Shown: positions 7,985 to 16,729, numbered from the stretch's first letter. The stretch: 64,000 nucleotides of DNA from an uncultured Caulobacterales bacterium (GCA_903900155.1 CAIUMD010000047.1:57113-121112); one strand, 5' to 3'. Notes: generated by a model not told the origin, from the letters alone. Translations and numbers: made by a program.

Positions 7985-8024
7985 ACGGCCCGGGCGGTCT
8001 TTTGAGGAAAGTGTCCCGGGCCGT
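7985..8024. terminator. Perfect 10-bp hairpin after the HNH gene
   Basis: ACGGCCCGGG (7985-7994) and CCCGGGCCGT (8015-8024) form a perfect stem around a 20-nt loop. The only T-run follows on the minus strand (AAAA before the stem on plus), yet the upstream gene is on plus. It may work as a terminator or be another intergenic palindrome. Confidence 0.5.
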
Positions 8025-8214
8025 GGCTGTGAGGCGGAAGGGGATCGGTCCGCCCGAGCTGCACCATAAAATGCGGACGTATGGCGAAGGTTCCGGCGCG
8101 GCGTGGAAAATGTTTCAGCGCTGCAACATGCTCAGTATCGGGCGCCGAACCATGCAACCCGAACCTCGACCAATGGGTTTTTACAGCCGAGGCAAAAGCC
8201 ACGGGAGGTTACCC

Positions 8215-8499
8215 ATGAACCGCCACCACACCGACGACGGCGACAAGCGCCACTTCACCCACGGCACGGCCGCTTCGACCGCCGACCTGGCTTCGGAAGG
8301 CACGGTCCGTCCAGAGGATCGTCATATCGATGCGCCGCACGCTCGCGAGGCCAAGCGCCCGCTGGCGGACGGCGAGAAGCACGACCAGTTGGCCGCCAAG
8401 GTCGAGAAGTCCGAGAACCGTCAGGAAGCCCTGCTGGACGAGGGCCTGGAAGAGAGCTTCCCGGGCAGCGACCCCGTCAGCGTCAAGCGCATTACCTGA
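8215..8499 (+). CDS. Hypothetical charged protein with a C-terminal SFPGSDPVSV motif
   Basis: A hydrophilic 94-residue protein rich in His, Glu, Asp and Lys, with no signal peptide or transmembrane segment. The C-terminus LDEGLEESFPGSDPVSV is a short conserved motif seen at the end of several small alphaproteobacterial proteins of unknown role. The ATG at 8215 is set by the strong GGGAGG site at 8203-8208. It converges on the VanZ-like gene, whose stop touches its own within TGATCA. A stress-response role is only a guess. Confidence 0.72.
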   Translation: MNRHHTDDGDKRHFTHGTAASTADLASEGTVRPEDRHIDAPHAREAKRPLADGEKHDQLAAKVEKSENRQEALLDEGLEESFPGSDPVSVKRIT

Positions 8500-9015
8500 T
8501 CAGCGCGCCGGAAAGCGGCGGGCGGCGCGTTCGGCGAAGCTGAGCACGACGCCGGTCTGGACTTCGGTTTCGACAGGCTCGAAGGCCACGACCGGACGAC
8601 GGCGCGGCTGGCGACGGTCCAGGGCGGCGATCTGGTCGAAGGTCAGGTCGCCGTGCTCTCGGGCCATCTTGCGGACCGTTTCGATCATGCTGGCGCCGTA
8701 GATGGTCAGGATGCCGGCGGCGTCGGCCAGCCAGTCGGAAATATTGCCGTCGCGATGGGCGATGATCTGGGCGACTTCGACGCCGGCGCCCAGCACCAGG
8801 GCCGCGATCGTCAGATCGTTGCGGCGCATGCGCGGAAACGCCAGGAACGAGATCGCCAGCAGGCCGCCGAATGCGATCGCGTGAGCCGCCTTGTCGTTCA
8901 GGCCGAAGATCGCTTCGGCGCCCTGGAACGGACCCAGGGTCAGCACGGCCACCGCCAGGGAGCCGGCCGCCAGCGTAGCGCGGGCGGCGGTGACGAAGTG
9001 AGCGGGCTTGAACAT
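8500..9015 (-). CDS. VanZ-like family membrane protein
   Basis: A 171-residue protein with about four transmembrane helices. It contains the VanZ-like signature of DKAAHAIAFGGLLAISFLAFP, a second region VEVAQIIAHRDGNISDWLADAAGI with the conserved R-D--D, and a soluble Arg-rich C-terminal tail. The family takes its name from the teicoplanin-resistance protein VanZ, but most members have no known role. No resistance genes are nearby. Confidence 0.82.
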   Translation of the reverse strand: MFKPAHFVTAARATLAAGSLAVAVLTLGPFQGAEAIFGLNDKAAHAIAFGGLLAISFLAFPRMRRNDLTIAALVLGAGVEVAQIIAHRDGNISDWLADAAGILTIYGASMIETVRKMAREHGDLTFDQIAALDRRQPRRRPVVAFEPVETEVQTGVVLSFAERAARRFPAR

Positions 9016-9121
9016 GGACGCAACCTTCGCAAGGAACGGATCCGTCCTAACAGCGAAGGTCGCGCCATTCGGTAAACGGGCAGGGTTAGCGAGAAGTCAC
9101 CAACGTCCTGCCGTTGCTGGA

Positions 9122-9139
9122 TCCCCGCCTTCGCGGGGA
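9122..9139. repeat. Short GC palindrome at the end of the aminopeptidase gene
   Basis: TCCCCGC (9122-9128) and GCGGGGA (9133-9139) form a tight hairpin with loop CTTC just beyond the stop of the minus-strand aminopeptidase. This unit is typical of dispersed Caulobacter intergenic repeats and may also end the transcript. Confidence 0.55.
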
Positions 9140-9158
9140 CGAGCGGGCCAGGACCCGC

Positions 9159-10901
9159 TCACTTCTTCTCGGCCTCGGCCTTCTTCTTGGCTTCCTCGGC
9201 CGCCTTGGCGGCGTCTTCCTGGGCCTTGTTCCAGACCTGGTATTCTTCGAGATAGGGCTGACGGCGCAGGATCTTCGAGGCCGGGTCGACGATCACCGGC
9301 GCGGCAGCGCCCACGGTGACGCGGCCCGTCCCGTCGGCCATCGGCAGGGTGACCAGCCTGTCGCCGACCTTGACCTCGACTGGCAGGGGGAAGGGTTTGT
9401 CCTTCGGGGCTTTCCACGTCAGCACCAGGTCGCCGCCCTCACGGGTCTGGACCAGGTCGGGCAGTTGGGCCTCGTACAGATAGACGTCGAAGAACCAGCC
9501 GTAGTCCTTGCCGGTCACCTGGTTGACGATCTTGATGTAGTCCTTGGTGCCCAGATAGCGCGGCGTGAAGTTACCGGGCTTGGGATCGGGCGTGCCGTAG
9601 ACGGCGATGCGGGTGATCTTGAAGAAGGCCTCGTCGCCCAGCAGCTGCCGCAGCGTGTGCAGCATGTTGGCGGCCTTGTAGTAGATGTCGTTCCCGGGGC
9701 CGCGGTCGCCGTTATAGACGTCGTCTTCCTTCAGTTGCTTGCCCGAGACGATCGGGAACCTGTTCTTGGTGTCGACGCGCATCTTGTTTAGCCGCGCCAT
9801 GTATTCCATGTCGCCGTTCAGCCATTGCGACATCAGGGGCTGCATGTAGCTGCCGTAGCCTTCGTGCAGCCACATGTCGTCATTGTCGGTGTTGGTCAGC
9901 TGGTTGCCGAACCACTCGTGCGCGAACTCGTGCTGCAGCAGCCAGTCGAAGCCGTAGATCTCTTTCTTGTACTTGTTGCCGTAGGCGTTGATCGTCTGGT
10001 GCTCCATGCCCAGGTGCGGGGTCTCGACCACGCCCATCTTCTCGTCGCGGAACGGGTAGGGGCCGATCATCTGCTCGTAGAAGTCCAGCATCGGACCGAA
10101 CTCGGCGAACAGGCCCTTGGCCTTCTCGGCATTGCCCTTCAGGTACCAGAACGCCATCGGCACGGTGTCGCCGAAGCGGCTCTTGTAGGTCCCCGACAGC
10201 TCTTCATACGGACCGACGTCCAGGGCGATGGCGTAGGTGTTGGGGTTCTTGGTCCGCCAGTTGTAGGTCCGCCAGCCGTCCTTCTCGGTCATGCCCTTGA
10301 AGACGCCGTTGGCCGGGGCGACCAGCGGGGCGGGGACGGTGATGTGCAGGTCGACCAGCTTGGGCTCGCCCATCGGATAGTCGATGCAGGGCCAGAAGAT
10401 GTCGCAGCCGTCGCCTTGCACGGCGGTGGCGATCCAGGGCTCGCCGCTCTCGGTCTTGCTCCAGACGAAGCCGCCGTCCCAGGGCGCGCGCTTGGCTTCC
10501 AGCGGCGCGCCGGCATAGGTGATGACCACGGTCACGGACTTGCCCCCGGCCACCGGCTTGGGGAGCTTGATGGTCATCCGGCCTTCGGGATTGGTCCAGG
10601 TGGCCGCCTTGCCGTCGACGGTCAGCTTGCTGATCGCGAACACCCGGTCGAAGTCCAGGACCAGGGTCTTCAGCGCCGCCTTGGCGGTGAAGGTCAGGGT
10701 CGCCTCGCCCTCGATCGCCTTCTGGTCGGGCAGGATCTTGAATTTCAGGTCGGCGTGGTCGAAGGCCAGGGCCTGCTGTTCGGCGGGCATGGCGCCGCCG
10801 GTCTCGAGCGACAGGGCGCTGGTCTTGGGGAGCTCGGCGGCCTGCGCGGTCGAAAGGGCCAGCAGCGACGCCGCGCAGGCGGCGAGGTTACGGAAGGACA
10901 A
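9159..10901 (-). CDS. Secreted M1-family zinc aminopeptidase
   Basis: A 580-residue periplasmic or secreted metallopeptidase. From the TTG start at 10901 the protein begins with a clean signal peptide (SFRNLAACAASLLALSTAQA, cut near residue 21) and has GGGGAG eight bases upstream; a longer ORF from 10961 would bury the signal. The zinc motif is HEFAH (H324, E325, H328) with the third ligand E347 in WLHEGYGSY. GMEHQ at about 298-302 replaces the canonical GAMEN exopeptidase loop. The C-terminus is an Ala/Lys/Glu-rich tail. Members trim N-terminal residues from peptides. Confidence 0.9.
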   Translation of the reverse strand: MSFRNLAACAASLLALSTAQAAELPKTSALSLETGGAMPAEQQALAFDHADLKFKILPDQKAIEGEATLTFTAKAALKTLVLDFDRVFAISKLTVDGKAATWTNPEGRMTIKLPKPVAGGKSVTVVITYAGAPLEAKRAPWDGGFVWSKTESGEPWIATAVQGDGCDIFWPCIDYPMGEPKLVDLHITVPAPLVAPANGVFKGMTEKDGWRTYNWRTKNPNTYAIALDVGPYEELSGTYKSRFGDTVPMAFWYLKGNAEKAKGLFAEFGPMLDFYEQMIGPYPFRDEKMGVVETPHLGMEHQTINAYGNKYKKEIYGFDWLLQHEFAHEWFGNQLTNTDNDDMWLHEGYGSYMQPLMSQWLNGDMEYMARLNKMRVDTKNRFPIVSGKQLKEDDVYNGDRGPGNDIYYKAANMLHTLRQLLGDEAFFKITRIAVYGTPDPKPGNFTPRYLGTKDYIKIVNQVTGKDYGWFFDVYLYEAQLPDLVQTREGGDLVLTWKAPKDKPFPLPVEVKVGDRLVTLPMADGTGRVTVGAAAPVIVDPASKILRRQPYLEEYQVWNKAQEDAAKAAEEAKKKAEAEKK

Positions 10902-10970
10902 GTAGGCGACTCCCCAACGCGATGACGTATCGGGGCTTATCGGTAGGCCCGGGCGGGCCAAACGCCAAGA

Positions 10971-11015
10971 GCGTGACAGTTTGAAAGTGGAGGCCGGTTA
11001 CAACGGCCGTCACGC
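10971..11015. repeat. Intergenic palindromic repeat, copy 1
   Basis: GCGTGAC (10971-10977) pairs with GTCACGC (11009-11015), with a GAAAGTGGAGGCCGG core between. It resembles the copies at 18438, 39291 and 40215, which share the pattern GCGTG-x-CxG-GAAAGTG-xxx-GCxGGTTxxGGC-xx-CACGC. Confidence 0.6.
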
Positions 11016-11031
11016 GACCAGAAAAAGAGCT

Positions 11032-11592
11032 TCAGATCTTCTCGCTGATCTTGATGGCGGCCCGGCAGCCCGCCTTGATAACAGCCGTGAGCAGCGGATA
11101 GGCGGCGGCCTCGTGGGCGCCTTCCTCGATGGCCAGGTCGCGGTGGGCCAGTTCGTCGTCACGGAACTGGGTCAGCTCGGCGGCCAGTTCCGGATCGCGG
11201 TCCTTCAACTCCTCGATCTGGCCGGCATAGTGCTTCTCGATCACCGTCTCGACGGCCTCGGTGCAGGCGTGGGCGGCCTTGTCGCCCAGCAGGGCGGTGC
11301 CGGCTCCGAGCGCAAAAGCGGCCGCGCGCCAGACCGGCGACATCAGGGTCGGGCGGACATTGCGCTCGGTCAGCAGCTCGTTGAAGCGGGTCAGGTGGAC
11401 CTGTTCGTGGCCTTCCATCTCCTTCAGCTGGTCGGCGATGCGCTCGCGGCCCGGCGCATGGCGCATGACCGCCGCCTGGCCGCGATAGATGTGCACGGCC
11501 GCCAGTTCGCCGGCCTGGTCGACGCGCAGGATCTCGGCGAGGCGCGAGGTCAGGGCGCCTTGGCCGGGGCGAGGGGGGACCGGCTTGGTCAT
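11032..11592 (-). CDS. coq7: Demethoxyubiquinone hydroxylase, Coq7 type
   Basis: Di-iron monooxygenase of ubiquinone biosynthesis, adding the last ring hydroxyl. 186 residues. The two iron-binding repeats are visible as EILRVDQAGELAAVHIYRGQ...EMEGHEQVH and ELTQFRDDELAHRDLAIEEGAHEA, with the E/ExxH ligands. Last gene of a minus-strand unit with DsbB and DedA; its start directly abuts the dsbB stop. The context suggests a transcript serving membrane redox functions, since DsbB passes electrons to ubiquinone. Confidence 0.92.
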   Translation of the reverse strand: MTKPVPPRPGQGALTSRLAEILRVDQAGELAAVHIYRGQAAVMRHAPGRERIADQLKEMEGHEQVHLTRFNELLTERNVRPTLMSPVWRAAAFALGAGTALLGDKAAHACTEAVETVIEKHYAGQIEELKDRDPELAAELTQFRDDELAHRDLAIEEGAHEAAAYPLLTAVIKAGCRAAIKISEKI

Positions 11593-12162
11593 CTAGAGCG
11601 TCTCCGCCTTGCGCAGGCCCGCCAGCACCGACCAGACGGTCAGCTTCAGCGACACCAGGGCGTTCCAGCCGGCCATCGACAGGCCCAGGAACACCCAGGC
11701 GGCCTTGTCGCACATAGGCGGTTTGATCTTCATCGTGCCCTTCAGCATGGCCTCCAGGTTCGAGGCCTGGGCGACGCCGCCGCCGGTGCAGGTCGTTGGA
11801 CCCGGCCACCACTTCCACTCGACGCCGGCGTGGAATATCGCCAGGCCCGCGCCGTACAGGAAGATCGCGCCCAGCAGCAGGTTCACGGGCTGGCGCAGGC
11901 GGGCCCACAGCGGCGTGCGCTGCAGGACCGCGCCGATCAGGCCGACGGTCCCTGCGACCCAGTAGACTTCCCGCGCCTTCAGGCACAGGTGGCAGGGGGC
12001 GAGGTGGCCGAAGGTCTCGAACGAATGGGCGATGGCCAGCATCAGGGCGCTGGACAGCAAGGCGACCAGCGGCCAGTGGCGCGTGACCAGATCATAGACC
12101 GTGCGGACGAAGATCGGCGTCGCGGCTGGCGTTTCGGTCGGTTGGTGTTCGTTATCCGTCAT
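11593..12162 (-). CDS. dsbB: Disulfide bond formation protein, DsbB family
   Basis: Inner-membrane quinone reductase of 189 residues that reoxidises DsbA-like proteins. Four transmembrane helices are visible. The first periplasmic redox pair is C57-H-L-C60 after the first helix, and a second cysteine pair (PTTCTGG ... MCDK) lies in the long periplasmic loop. The ATG at 12162 overlaps the DedA stop by four bases (ATGA), showing translational coupling. The second cysteine pair is widely spaced, as in the alphaproteobacterial DsbB subgroup. Confidence 0.87.
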   Translation of the reverse strand: MTDNEHQPTETPAATPIFVRTVYDLVTRHWPLVALLSSALMLAIAHSFETFGHLAPCHLCLKAREVYWVAGTVGLIGAVLQRTPLWARLRQPVNLLLGAIFLYGAGLAIFHAGVEWKWWPGPTTCTGGGVAQASNLEAMLKGTMKIKPPMCDKAAWVFLGLSMAGWNALVSLKLTVWSVLAGLRKAETL

Positions 12163-12767
12163 GCGCCGCAAGCTCCGCCTTGTCCGCCCCCGCCCAGGAA
12201 ATGGCTGGCGGTGAGGCCGATGACAAGGAGGGCGATCAAAAGGCCGGCGAACAGCGCCAGTCGGCGCTCGACGATCGGCATCATCGCAGGACCGAACTTC
12301 TTGACGACGAAGGCGACAAGGAAGAAGCGGGCGCCACGGGTGACTACGCAAGCAGCGATGAAGATCGGCAAGCTGTAGAGCAGGATGCCCGAAGCGATGG
12401 TCACCAACTTGAAGGGGATGGGCGTCAGCCCCTTACCCAGAATGAACCATAGCCAGTTGTGATCGCTCCAGCATTGCAACTGGGCCAACGAGGTAGGGTG
12501 TCCCAGCTTGGCCATCATGAATAGGCCGAAGTCGCGCAAGAAATAGCCAATTGCGTAGCCGAGCAAGGCGCCGAGCACCGAGGCGATCGTGCAGAGCAAG
12601 GCGTAGCGCCAGGCCTTTTCCGGCTTGGCCAGCACCATCGGGGCCAGCATCACGTCCGGCGGAATGGGGAAGAACGAGCTCTCCGCAAACGAAACCGCGA
12701 ACAGGCTTAGCGGAGCGTGTTTTGAAGCGGCCAGGCCCATGACCCAGTCGTACATACGGCGCAGCAT
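12159..12767 (-). CDS. DedA/SNARE-associated family membrane protein (YqaA-like)
   Basis: A 202-residue polytopic membrane protein. The family motif region SFAESSFFPIPPDVML is at about residues 27-42, followed by GALLGYAIGYFLRDFG and, near the C-terminal half, ILGKGLTPIPFKLVTIASGI. DedA proteins are lipid or small-molecule transporters/scramblases in the inner membrane. The ATG at 12767 follows a GGAG site; upstream in-frame codons are Arg-rich and unlikely to be translated. First gene of the DedA-DsbB-Coq7 unit. Confidence 0.87.
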   Translation of the reverse strand: MLRRMYDWVMGLAASKHAPLSLFAVSFAESSFFPIPPDVMLAPMVLAKPEKAWRYALLCTIASVLGALLGYAIGYFLRDFGLFMMAKLGHPTSLAQLQCWSDHNWLWFILGKGLTPIPFKLVTIASGILLYSLPIFIAACVVTRGARFFLVAFVVKKFGPAMMPIVERRLALFAGLLIALLVIGLTASHFLGGGGQGGACGA

Positions 12768-12868
12768 GCGGACTCCGAAGGAACGTGAGAGCCCGTAGCT
12801 AGCAGGGCGGAGGGAGCTTGTCCGCAAGGATCGGCGCGCGCGGCTTCCCGGCCCACGCGCGCCGCCCC

Positions 12869-12942
12869 CGAGAAGCATTTCCGGGAGGAAATGCTTCTCG
12901 ATCTCTCAGTCAGGAATCCCGATTGGCCCCTGGCCAATCGGG
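12869..12942 (-). terminator. Two tandem hairpins downstream of hutA
   Basis: A 14-bp perfect stem (12869-12882 with 12887-12900, loop GGGA) and an 11-bp perfect stem (CCCGATTGGCC 12918-12928 with GGCCAATCGGG 12932-12942) follow the hutA stop on the minus strand. Neither has a strong T-run. The first may serve as a repeat or RNA-stabilising element. Confidence 0.6.
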
Positions 12943-12947
12943 AGCGG

Positions 12948-15173
12948 TTAAAACTTCAGCGCCAGGGAAACGCTGTAGTTGCGGCCGGGCTGGCTATAGC
13001 CGTCCTTGACGGTGGAGTTGTCGGCTAGGCCGCGCGCGTCGGCCCACCACCAGTACTTCTCGTCGGTCAGGTTGAAGACGCCGCCGCGCAGGGTGACGTT
13101 GTCGGTCACCGCCCACCAGGCCGTCAGGTTGCCGACCGTGAACGAGGGTGGGGTGAAGCAGTTCAGCGGCGAGCTGCCGGGGATGGCCCCGGTGCACGAC
13201 ACGCCGGCGCGGCCGGCCGACTTGCGGTCGGAATGGATGACCGAAAGGTCGCCGCCGAACTTGCCCGAGGGCGCGCGATAGGCGACGCCGCCCGTCAGCT
13301 TGACCGGGTCGATCGAGGTCAGGGGCGTGTTGACGCCGTTGCCGCGCGAGGCGCCCCGAGCGTACGAAGCCGCCGCGCGGGCGGTGAAGCCATGGCCCAG
13401 GTCGAACGAGCCCTTGGCCTCGGCGCCGCTGATCTTCACGCCCGACAGGTTGACGTACTGGTAGACGGCCGGGTTGGTCGGCGTGAAGGCGCCAGACACC
13501 TGCACCTGTTCGATGAAGTTGTCGTACTCGCCGGTGAAGCCGGTGACGGCCACGCGCCAGCCGCCGCGGTGCAGGCGGAAGCCGGCTTCCAGGGTCCTGC
13601 TGGTCTCGGGCTTCAGGTTCGGGTTCGAGATCGAGCGATAGTTCGAGATCGGGTTGGCGAAGCCGGTGTTGACCTGCGACGGGGAGGGGGCCTTGAAGCC
13701 TGCCGCCACGTTGGCGAACAGGGTGACCAGGTCGGTGGCGTCCCAGACCAGGCCCAGCTTGGGCGAGACGTGGGTGTCGCTTTGACCGGAGCTGGGAATC
13801 GTGAACAGCGGGTCCGACTTCGGGTCCAGTTTGTAGTAGTCCAGGCGCACGGCCGGATAGAGGGTCACCGGACCGGCGGTGATCTCGTCCTGTACGTAGA
13901 GCCCCGCCAGGGTGAAGTCGGTGGTCGGGAAGGCCTTGGCGGGGAAGGTCTCGCCGGCCGGCGGGACCGTACCATTGCGCGTGCCCTGCTGGCGGGTGAT
14001 CGAGGCGTCGCCGCCCCAGACGACTTCGTGCTTGAACGCGCCCTGGTCGAACACGCTGTGCAGCTCGACGGCCGCGCCCAGCACGCGATTGTCGAAGGTG
14101 GCGTCACGGGTGCGGTCGGCGGCGGTGAAGCGATCCTCGGCCGAGAACTGGCGGGTCGTGCTGTTCTGCCAGTACAGCGAGGTGCGGGCGGCGTTGATCA
14201 GGCCCTGGCCGTTGTCGAAGCGGTGGTCCAGGGCGACGCGGTCGCGCTTGACCTTGTCGAAGGCGGTCAGGCCGATGACGCTGGTCGCGGCCAGCGGCGG
14301 CTTGGCGATGGCCGACAGCACGTTCCAGTCGACGTTGCGATCCATGTGGTCGACGGTCAGGCGGAAGCGGTTCTTGTCATTGGGGCTGTAGACCAGCTTG
14401 CCCAGGAACGAATTGGACTGGTTGTCCTCGGGGTTGGCGGTGGTGCGGTCGGTATTGGCCGAGTTGTTGGTCCCGGCCGTCTCCTGGCCCTTGCCGTCGC
14501 GGCGGGTATAGGCGGCCAGGGCCTCCCAGCGGTCGGACTTGCCGGCCAGCACCAGGCTCTCGGTCCAGCTCTTGTCGGCCGAGGCGTAGCCGACGCGGGC
14601 GCGGGCGGTGAAACGCTTGCCGTCCTTCAGCATGTCGGACGGGTCCTTGGTGATGAAGGTGACCGAGCCGGCCAGGCCGTCGGCGCCGTACAGGGCCGAG
14701 GCGGGACCACGCACGATCTCGACCGACTTCAGGATGTCCAGGTCGACATAGTCGCCGCGGCCGGTCGACTGGGCGCCGAAGGCGAAGCCGTCGGGCACGC
14801 GCACGCCGTCGACGACGATCAGCACGCGGTTGCCTTCCAGGCCGCGGATGTTGAAGCCGGCATTGCCGTCGCGGCCCGTCGAGGCGCCGGCGGCGGTGAA
14901 GCGGGCGGGGGCGTTGCGCACCGAGACGCCCGGCTCGTCGCGGACCAGGTCCTTGATGTCGCGAACCAGGCCGTCCTCGATCTCTTCCGACGAGATGACG
15001 CTGACGGTCACCGGAGCTTGCGAGACGGTCTTTTCCGAGCGCGTGGCGGTGACCGTGACCTTGTCGACCTCGGCCGAGTCGGCGGCGGGGTTGGCGTCTG
15101 CAGCGTAGGCGGTCGTGGCCAGCAGGGCGGCGGTCGAGGCGGCCGCCAGGGCCGCCAGTTTCAGGCGAGACAT
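12948..15173 (-). CDS. hutA: TonB-dependent heme/hemoglobin receptor
   Basis: Outer-membrane receptor of 741 residues. A signal peptide ends near residue 25. The plug domain begins with VTVTATRSEKTVSQAPVTVSVIS and contains NIRGLEGNRVLIVVDGVRVPDG, and a long beta-barrel ends in the C-terminal Phe (SVSLALKF). The architecture and the NLxPE segment (NPNLKPETSRTLEAGFRL) fit the hemoglobin/hemin receptor group. A Fur-like palindrome lies 24 bp upstream of the start. Divergent from a DUF4198 and EF-hand pair, which together look like an iron-responsive locus. The ligand is inferred from family resemblance. Confidence 0.85.
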   Translation of the reverse strand: MSRLKLAALAAASTAALLATTAYAADANPAADSAEVDKVTVTATRSEKTVSQAPVTVSVISSEEIEDGLVRDIKDLVRDEPGVSVRNAPARFTAAGASTGRDGNAGFNIRGLEGNRVLIVVDGVRVPDGFAFGAQSTGRGDYVDLDILKSVEIVRGPASALYGADGLAGSVTFITKDPSDMLKDGKRFTARARVGYASADKSWTESLVLAGKSDRWEALAAYTRRDGKGQETAGTNNSANTDRTTANPEDNQSNSFLGKLVYSPNDKNRFRLTVDHMDRNVDWNVLSAIAKPPLAATSVIGLTAFDKVKRDRVALDHRFDNGQGLINAARTSLYWQNSTTRQFSAEDRFTAADRTRDATFDNRVLGAAVELHSVFDQGAFKHEVVWGGDASITRQQGTRNGTVPPAGETFPAKAFPTTDFTLAGLYVQDEITAGPVTLYPAVRLDYYKLDPKSDPLFTIPSSGQSDTHVSPKLGLVWDATDLVTLFANVAAGFKAPSPSQVNTGFANPISNYRSISNPNLKPETSRTLEAGFRLHRGGWRVAVTGFTGEYDNFIEQVQVSGAFTPTNPAVYQYVNLSGVKISGAEAKGSFDLGHGFTARAAASYARGASRGNGVNTPLTSIDPVKLTGGVAYRAPSGKFGGDLSVIHSDRKSAGRAGVSCTGAIPGSSPLNCFTPPSFTVGNLTAWWAVTDNVTLRGGVFNLTDEKYWWWADARGLADNSTVKDGYSQPGRNYSVSLALKF

Positions 15174-15196
15174 CGATATCCCCTCGATGATGCGTT

Positions 15197-15211
15197 TGCG
15201 AATTAATCGCA
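15197..15211. promoter_or_regulatory. Fur-like box in the hutA promoter
   Basis: TGCGAATTAATCGCA is an inverted repeat (TGCGA...TCGCA) with an AT core, close to the alphaproteobacterial Fur site pattern TGCAA-N-T-ATTTGCA. It lies just upstream of the hutA start, where a bound repressor would block transcription when iron is plentiful. Confidence 0.55.
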
Positions 15212-15259
15212 ATTGATGGGCGATGGCCTAAAGCGGGCGCTCCGACCGGTCAAGTTATT

Positions 15260-15274
15260 TGCAATTGATTCTCA
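15260..15274. promoter_or_regulatory. Second Fur-like box between hutA and the DUF4198 gene
   Basis: TGCAATTGATTCTCA resembles the box at 15197, with a degenerate right arm, and is followed by ACTAATCGCAATA, another partial arm. Together the two sites could control both divergent promoters. Confidence 0.45.
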
Positions 15275-15332
15275 GAACTAATCGCAATATGCCGGGATCG
15301 CCGCGACTTGAGCGGCGCCTGGGGTATTCCCG

Positions 15333-16127
15333 ATGATCCGTTCTTTCCGCGCCGGCCTGCTGGGCGGCGCGCTCCTGTTGGCCCTGGCCGGCTCGCTCGT
15401 CTCTGGGGCCGCCCAGGCCCATTCGCCCTATCTGCTGCCGACCGTGTTCGACGTCTCCGACCGGCGGGTCGTGACGGTGCAGGGCGCTTTCGCCGAGAAC
15501 TTCTTCACGCCCGAGGTCGTAATGAAGTCGGACGGATATGCCGTGATCGGCCCGGACGGCGTCGGCACGCCGCTGGTCCCGACCTATCTGCGCGAGGTGG
15601 CGCTGGTCGAGGCGGCGATCGAGAAGCCGGGCACCTATCGCATCACCACGGGTCTGCGTGGCGGCCGCACCGCCAAGGCGGCGCTGGTCAACGGCCAATG
15701 GGAGTTCTTCGAAGGCGGCAAGGCTCCGGCCGACGCCGTGGACATGCAGAGCCTGACCATGGCCGATGTCTATGTGACCAAGGGCGCGCCCAACGCAGCG
15801 GCGCTGGCGCCTATCGGCAAGGGCCTGGAATTCAAGGCTGTCACCCATCCCAACAAGATCACGACGGGCCAGGACGCGGTGTTCGAGGTCCTGTTCGAGG
15901 GCAAGCCCCTGGCCGGACAGCCGATCAGCGTGACCGCGGCTGACGACCGCTATGTCGACACCAAGACCGCGCCCAAGACCGTCGTCAGCGACGCCAAGGG
16001 CCGCTTTGTCGTCAAGCTCGACCGCTCCGGCCTCTACCAGATGCAGACCCGTCACCGACTGGCCCCGGAAGCGGGTCAGGTCGGCCGCAGCTTCACCTAC
16101 GCCCTCACCGTCGAATCCCTCCGCTAG
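15333..16127 (+). CDS. DUF4198 domain periplasmic protein
   Basis: A 264-residue exported protein. The signal peptide ends in AAQAHSPY, so the mature protein begins at His30, a feature of DUF4198 proteins, which often have an N-terminal His after cleavage that may bind metal. An Ig-like beta domain follows (EVLFEGKPLAGQPISVTAADDRY). The family is frequently next to metal-uptake receptors and thought to act in metal delivery. Its divergent position to hutA with Fur-like boxes between supports a metal role. Confidence 0.82.
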   Translation: MIRSFRAGLLGGALLLALAGSLVSGAAQAHSPYLLPTVFDVSDRRVVTVQGAFAENFFTPEVVMKSDGYAVIGPDGVGTPLVPTYLREVALVEAAIEKPGTYRITTGLRGGRTAKAALVNGQWEFFEGGKAPADAVDMQSLTMADVYVTKGAPNAAALAPIGKGLEFKAVTHPNKITTGQDAVFEVLFEGKPLAGQPISVTAADDRYVDTKTAPKTVVSDAKGRFVVKLDRSGLYQMQTRHRLAPEAGQVGRSFTYALTVESLR

Positions 16128-16135
16128 GACATCCC

Positions 16136-16618
16136 ATGAAGACCCGCATCATCCTGGCCGCCGCCGTGGCCGCTTCGCTCGCCGCCGGCCTAGTCCCCGC
16201 TGGTATGGCCCATGCCGCCTCGCACGCCCGCGACACCTTCATCAAGGAGCAGGACCAGAACGGCGACGGCGTCGTCAGCAAGGACGAGTTCGCCGCCACC
16301 CGCGCGCTGCAGTTCGCCGCCACTGACGCCGACAGGAACGGCTCGCTGTCGCGGGCTGAATATGTCGGGGAGTTCAAGGCCCGCCTCGAAAAGCGCCTGG
16401 CCGCCTCGACCGCCCCGGCCGCCGACAAGGAAGAGGAGCGCGTGCGCCAGATGCGCCAGGCCGACGTGCGTTTCGGCGTGCTCGACAGCGACAAGAGCAG
16501 CGCCATCACCCGCGCCGAGTTCGACTATTCGGGCTGGCGGATGTTCAACCACCACGACACCAACAACGATGGCGCGGTCTCGGCCGCCGACCCGGTCAAG
16601 GAAGACCAGCGGAACTAG
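16136..16618 (+). CDS. Secreted EF-hand calcium-binding protein
   Basis: A 160-residue exported protein with a signal peptide to about residue 28 and four EF-hand-like loops at D40-E51 (DQNGDGVVSKDE), D64-E75, D117-E128 and D141-D152. The third loop lacks the usual central Gly and the fourth ends in Asp rather than Glu, so metal affinity probably varies. It follows the DUF4198 gene by 8 bp with the site GGACATCCC between, so the two are likely an operon. It may buffer calcium or another divalent ion in the periplasm. Confidence 0.85.
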   Translation: MKTRIILAAAVAASLAAGLVPAGMAHAASHARDTFIKEQDQNGDGVVSKDEFAATRALQFAATDADRNGSLSRAEYVGEFKARLEKRLAASTAPAADKEEERVRQMRQADVRFGVLDSDKSSAITRAEFDYSGWRMFNHHDTNNDGAVSAADPVKEDQRN

Positions 16619-16627
16619 GTCACAGCC

Positions 16628-16729
16628 CTGTCTTCCCGGCCGCAGCGCAGCGGAGAGCCGGGACCGCGGAACGCTCAGCGTTTCCTGCGGTCCCGGATCG
16701 GCGCGCCTAGCGCTTGTCCGGGAAGACAG
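16628..16729. repeat. REP-like nested palindrome
   Basis: CTGTCTTCCCGG (16628-16639) and CCGGGAAGACAG (16718-16729) are exact outer arms, and CCGGGACCGC / GCGGTCCCGG are inner arms. The approximately 100-bp element sits directly downstream of the EF-hand gene in a 200-bp gap and could end its transcript. Confidence 0.65.

Noticed and set aside
13233..15206. A 657-codon open frame opposite hutA
   Set aside because: Same antisense GC effect; no ribosome site or recognisable protein.
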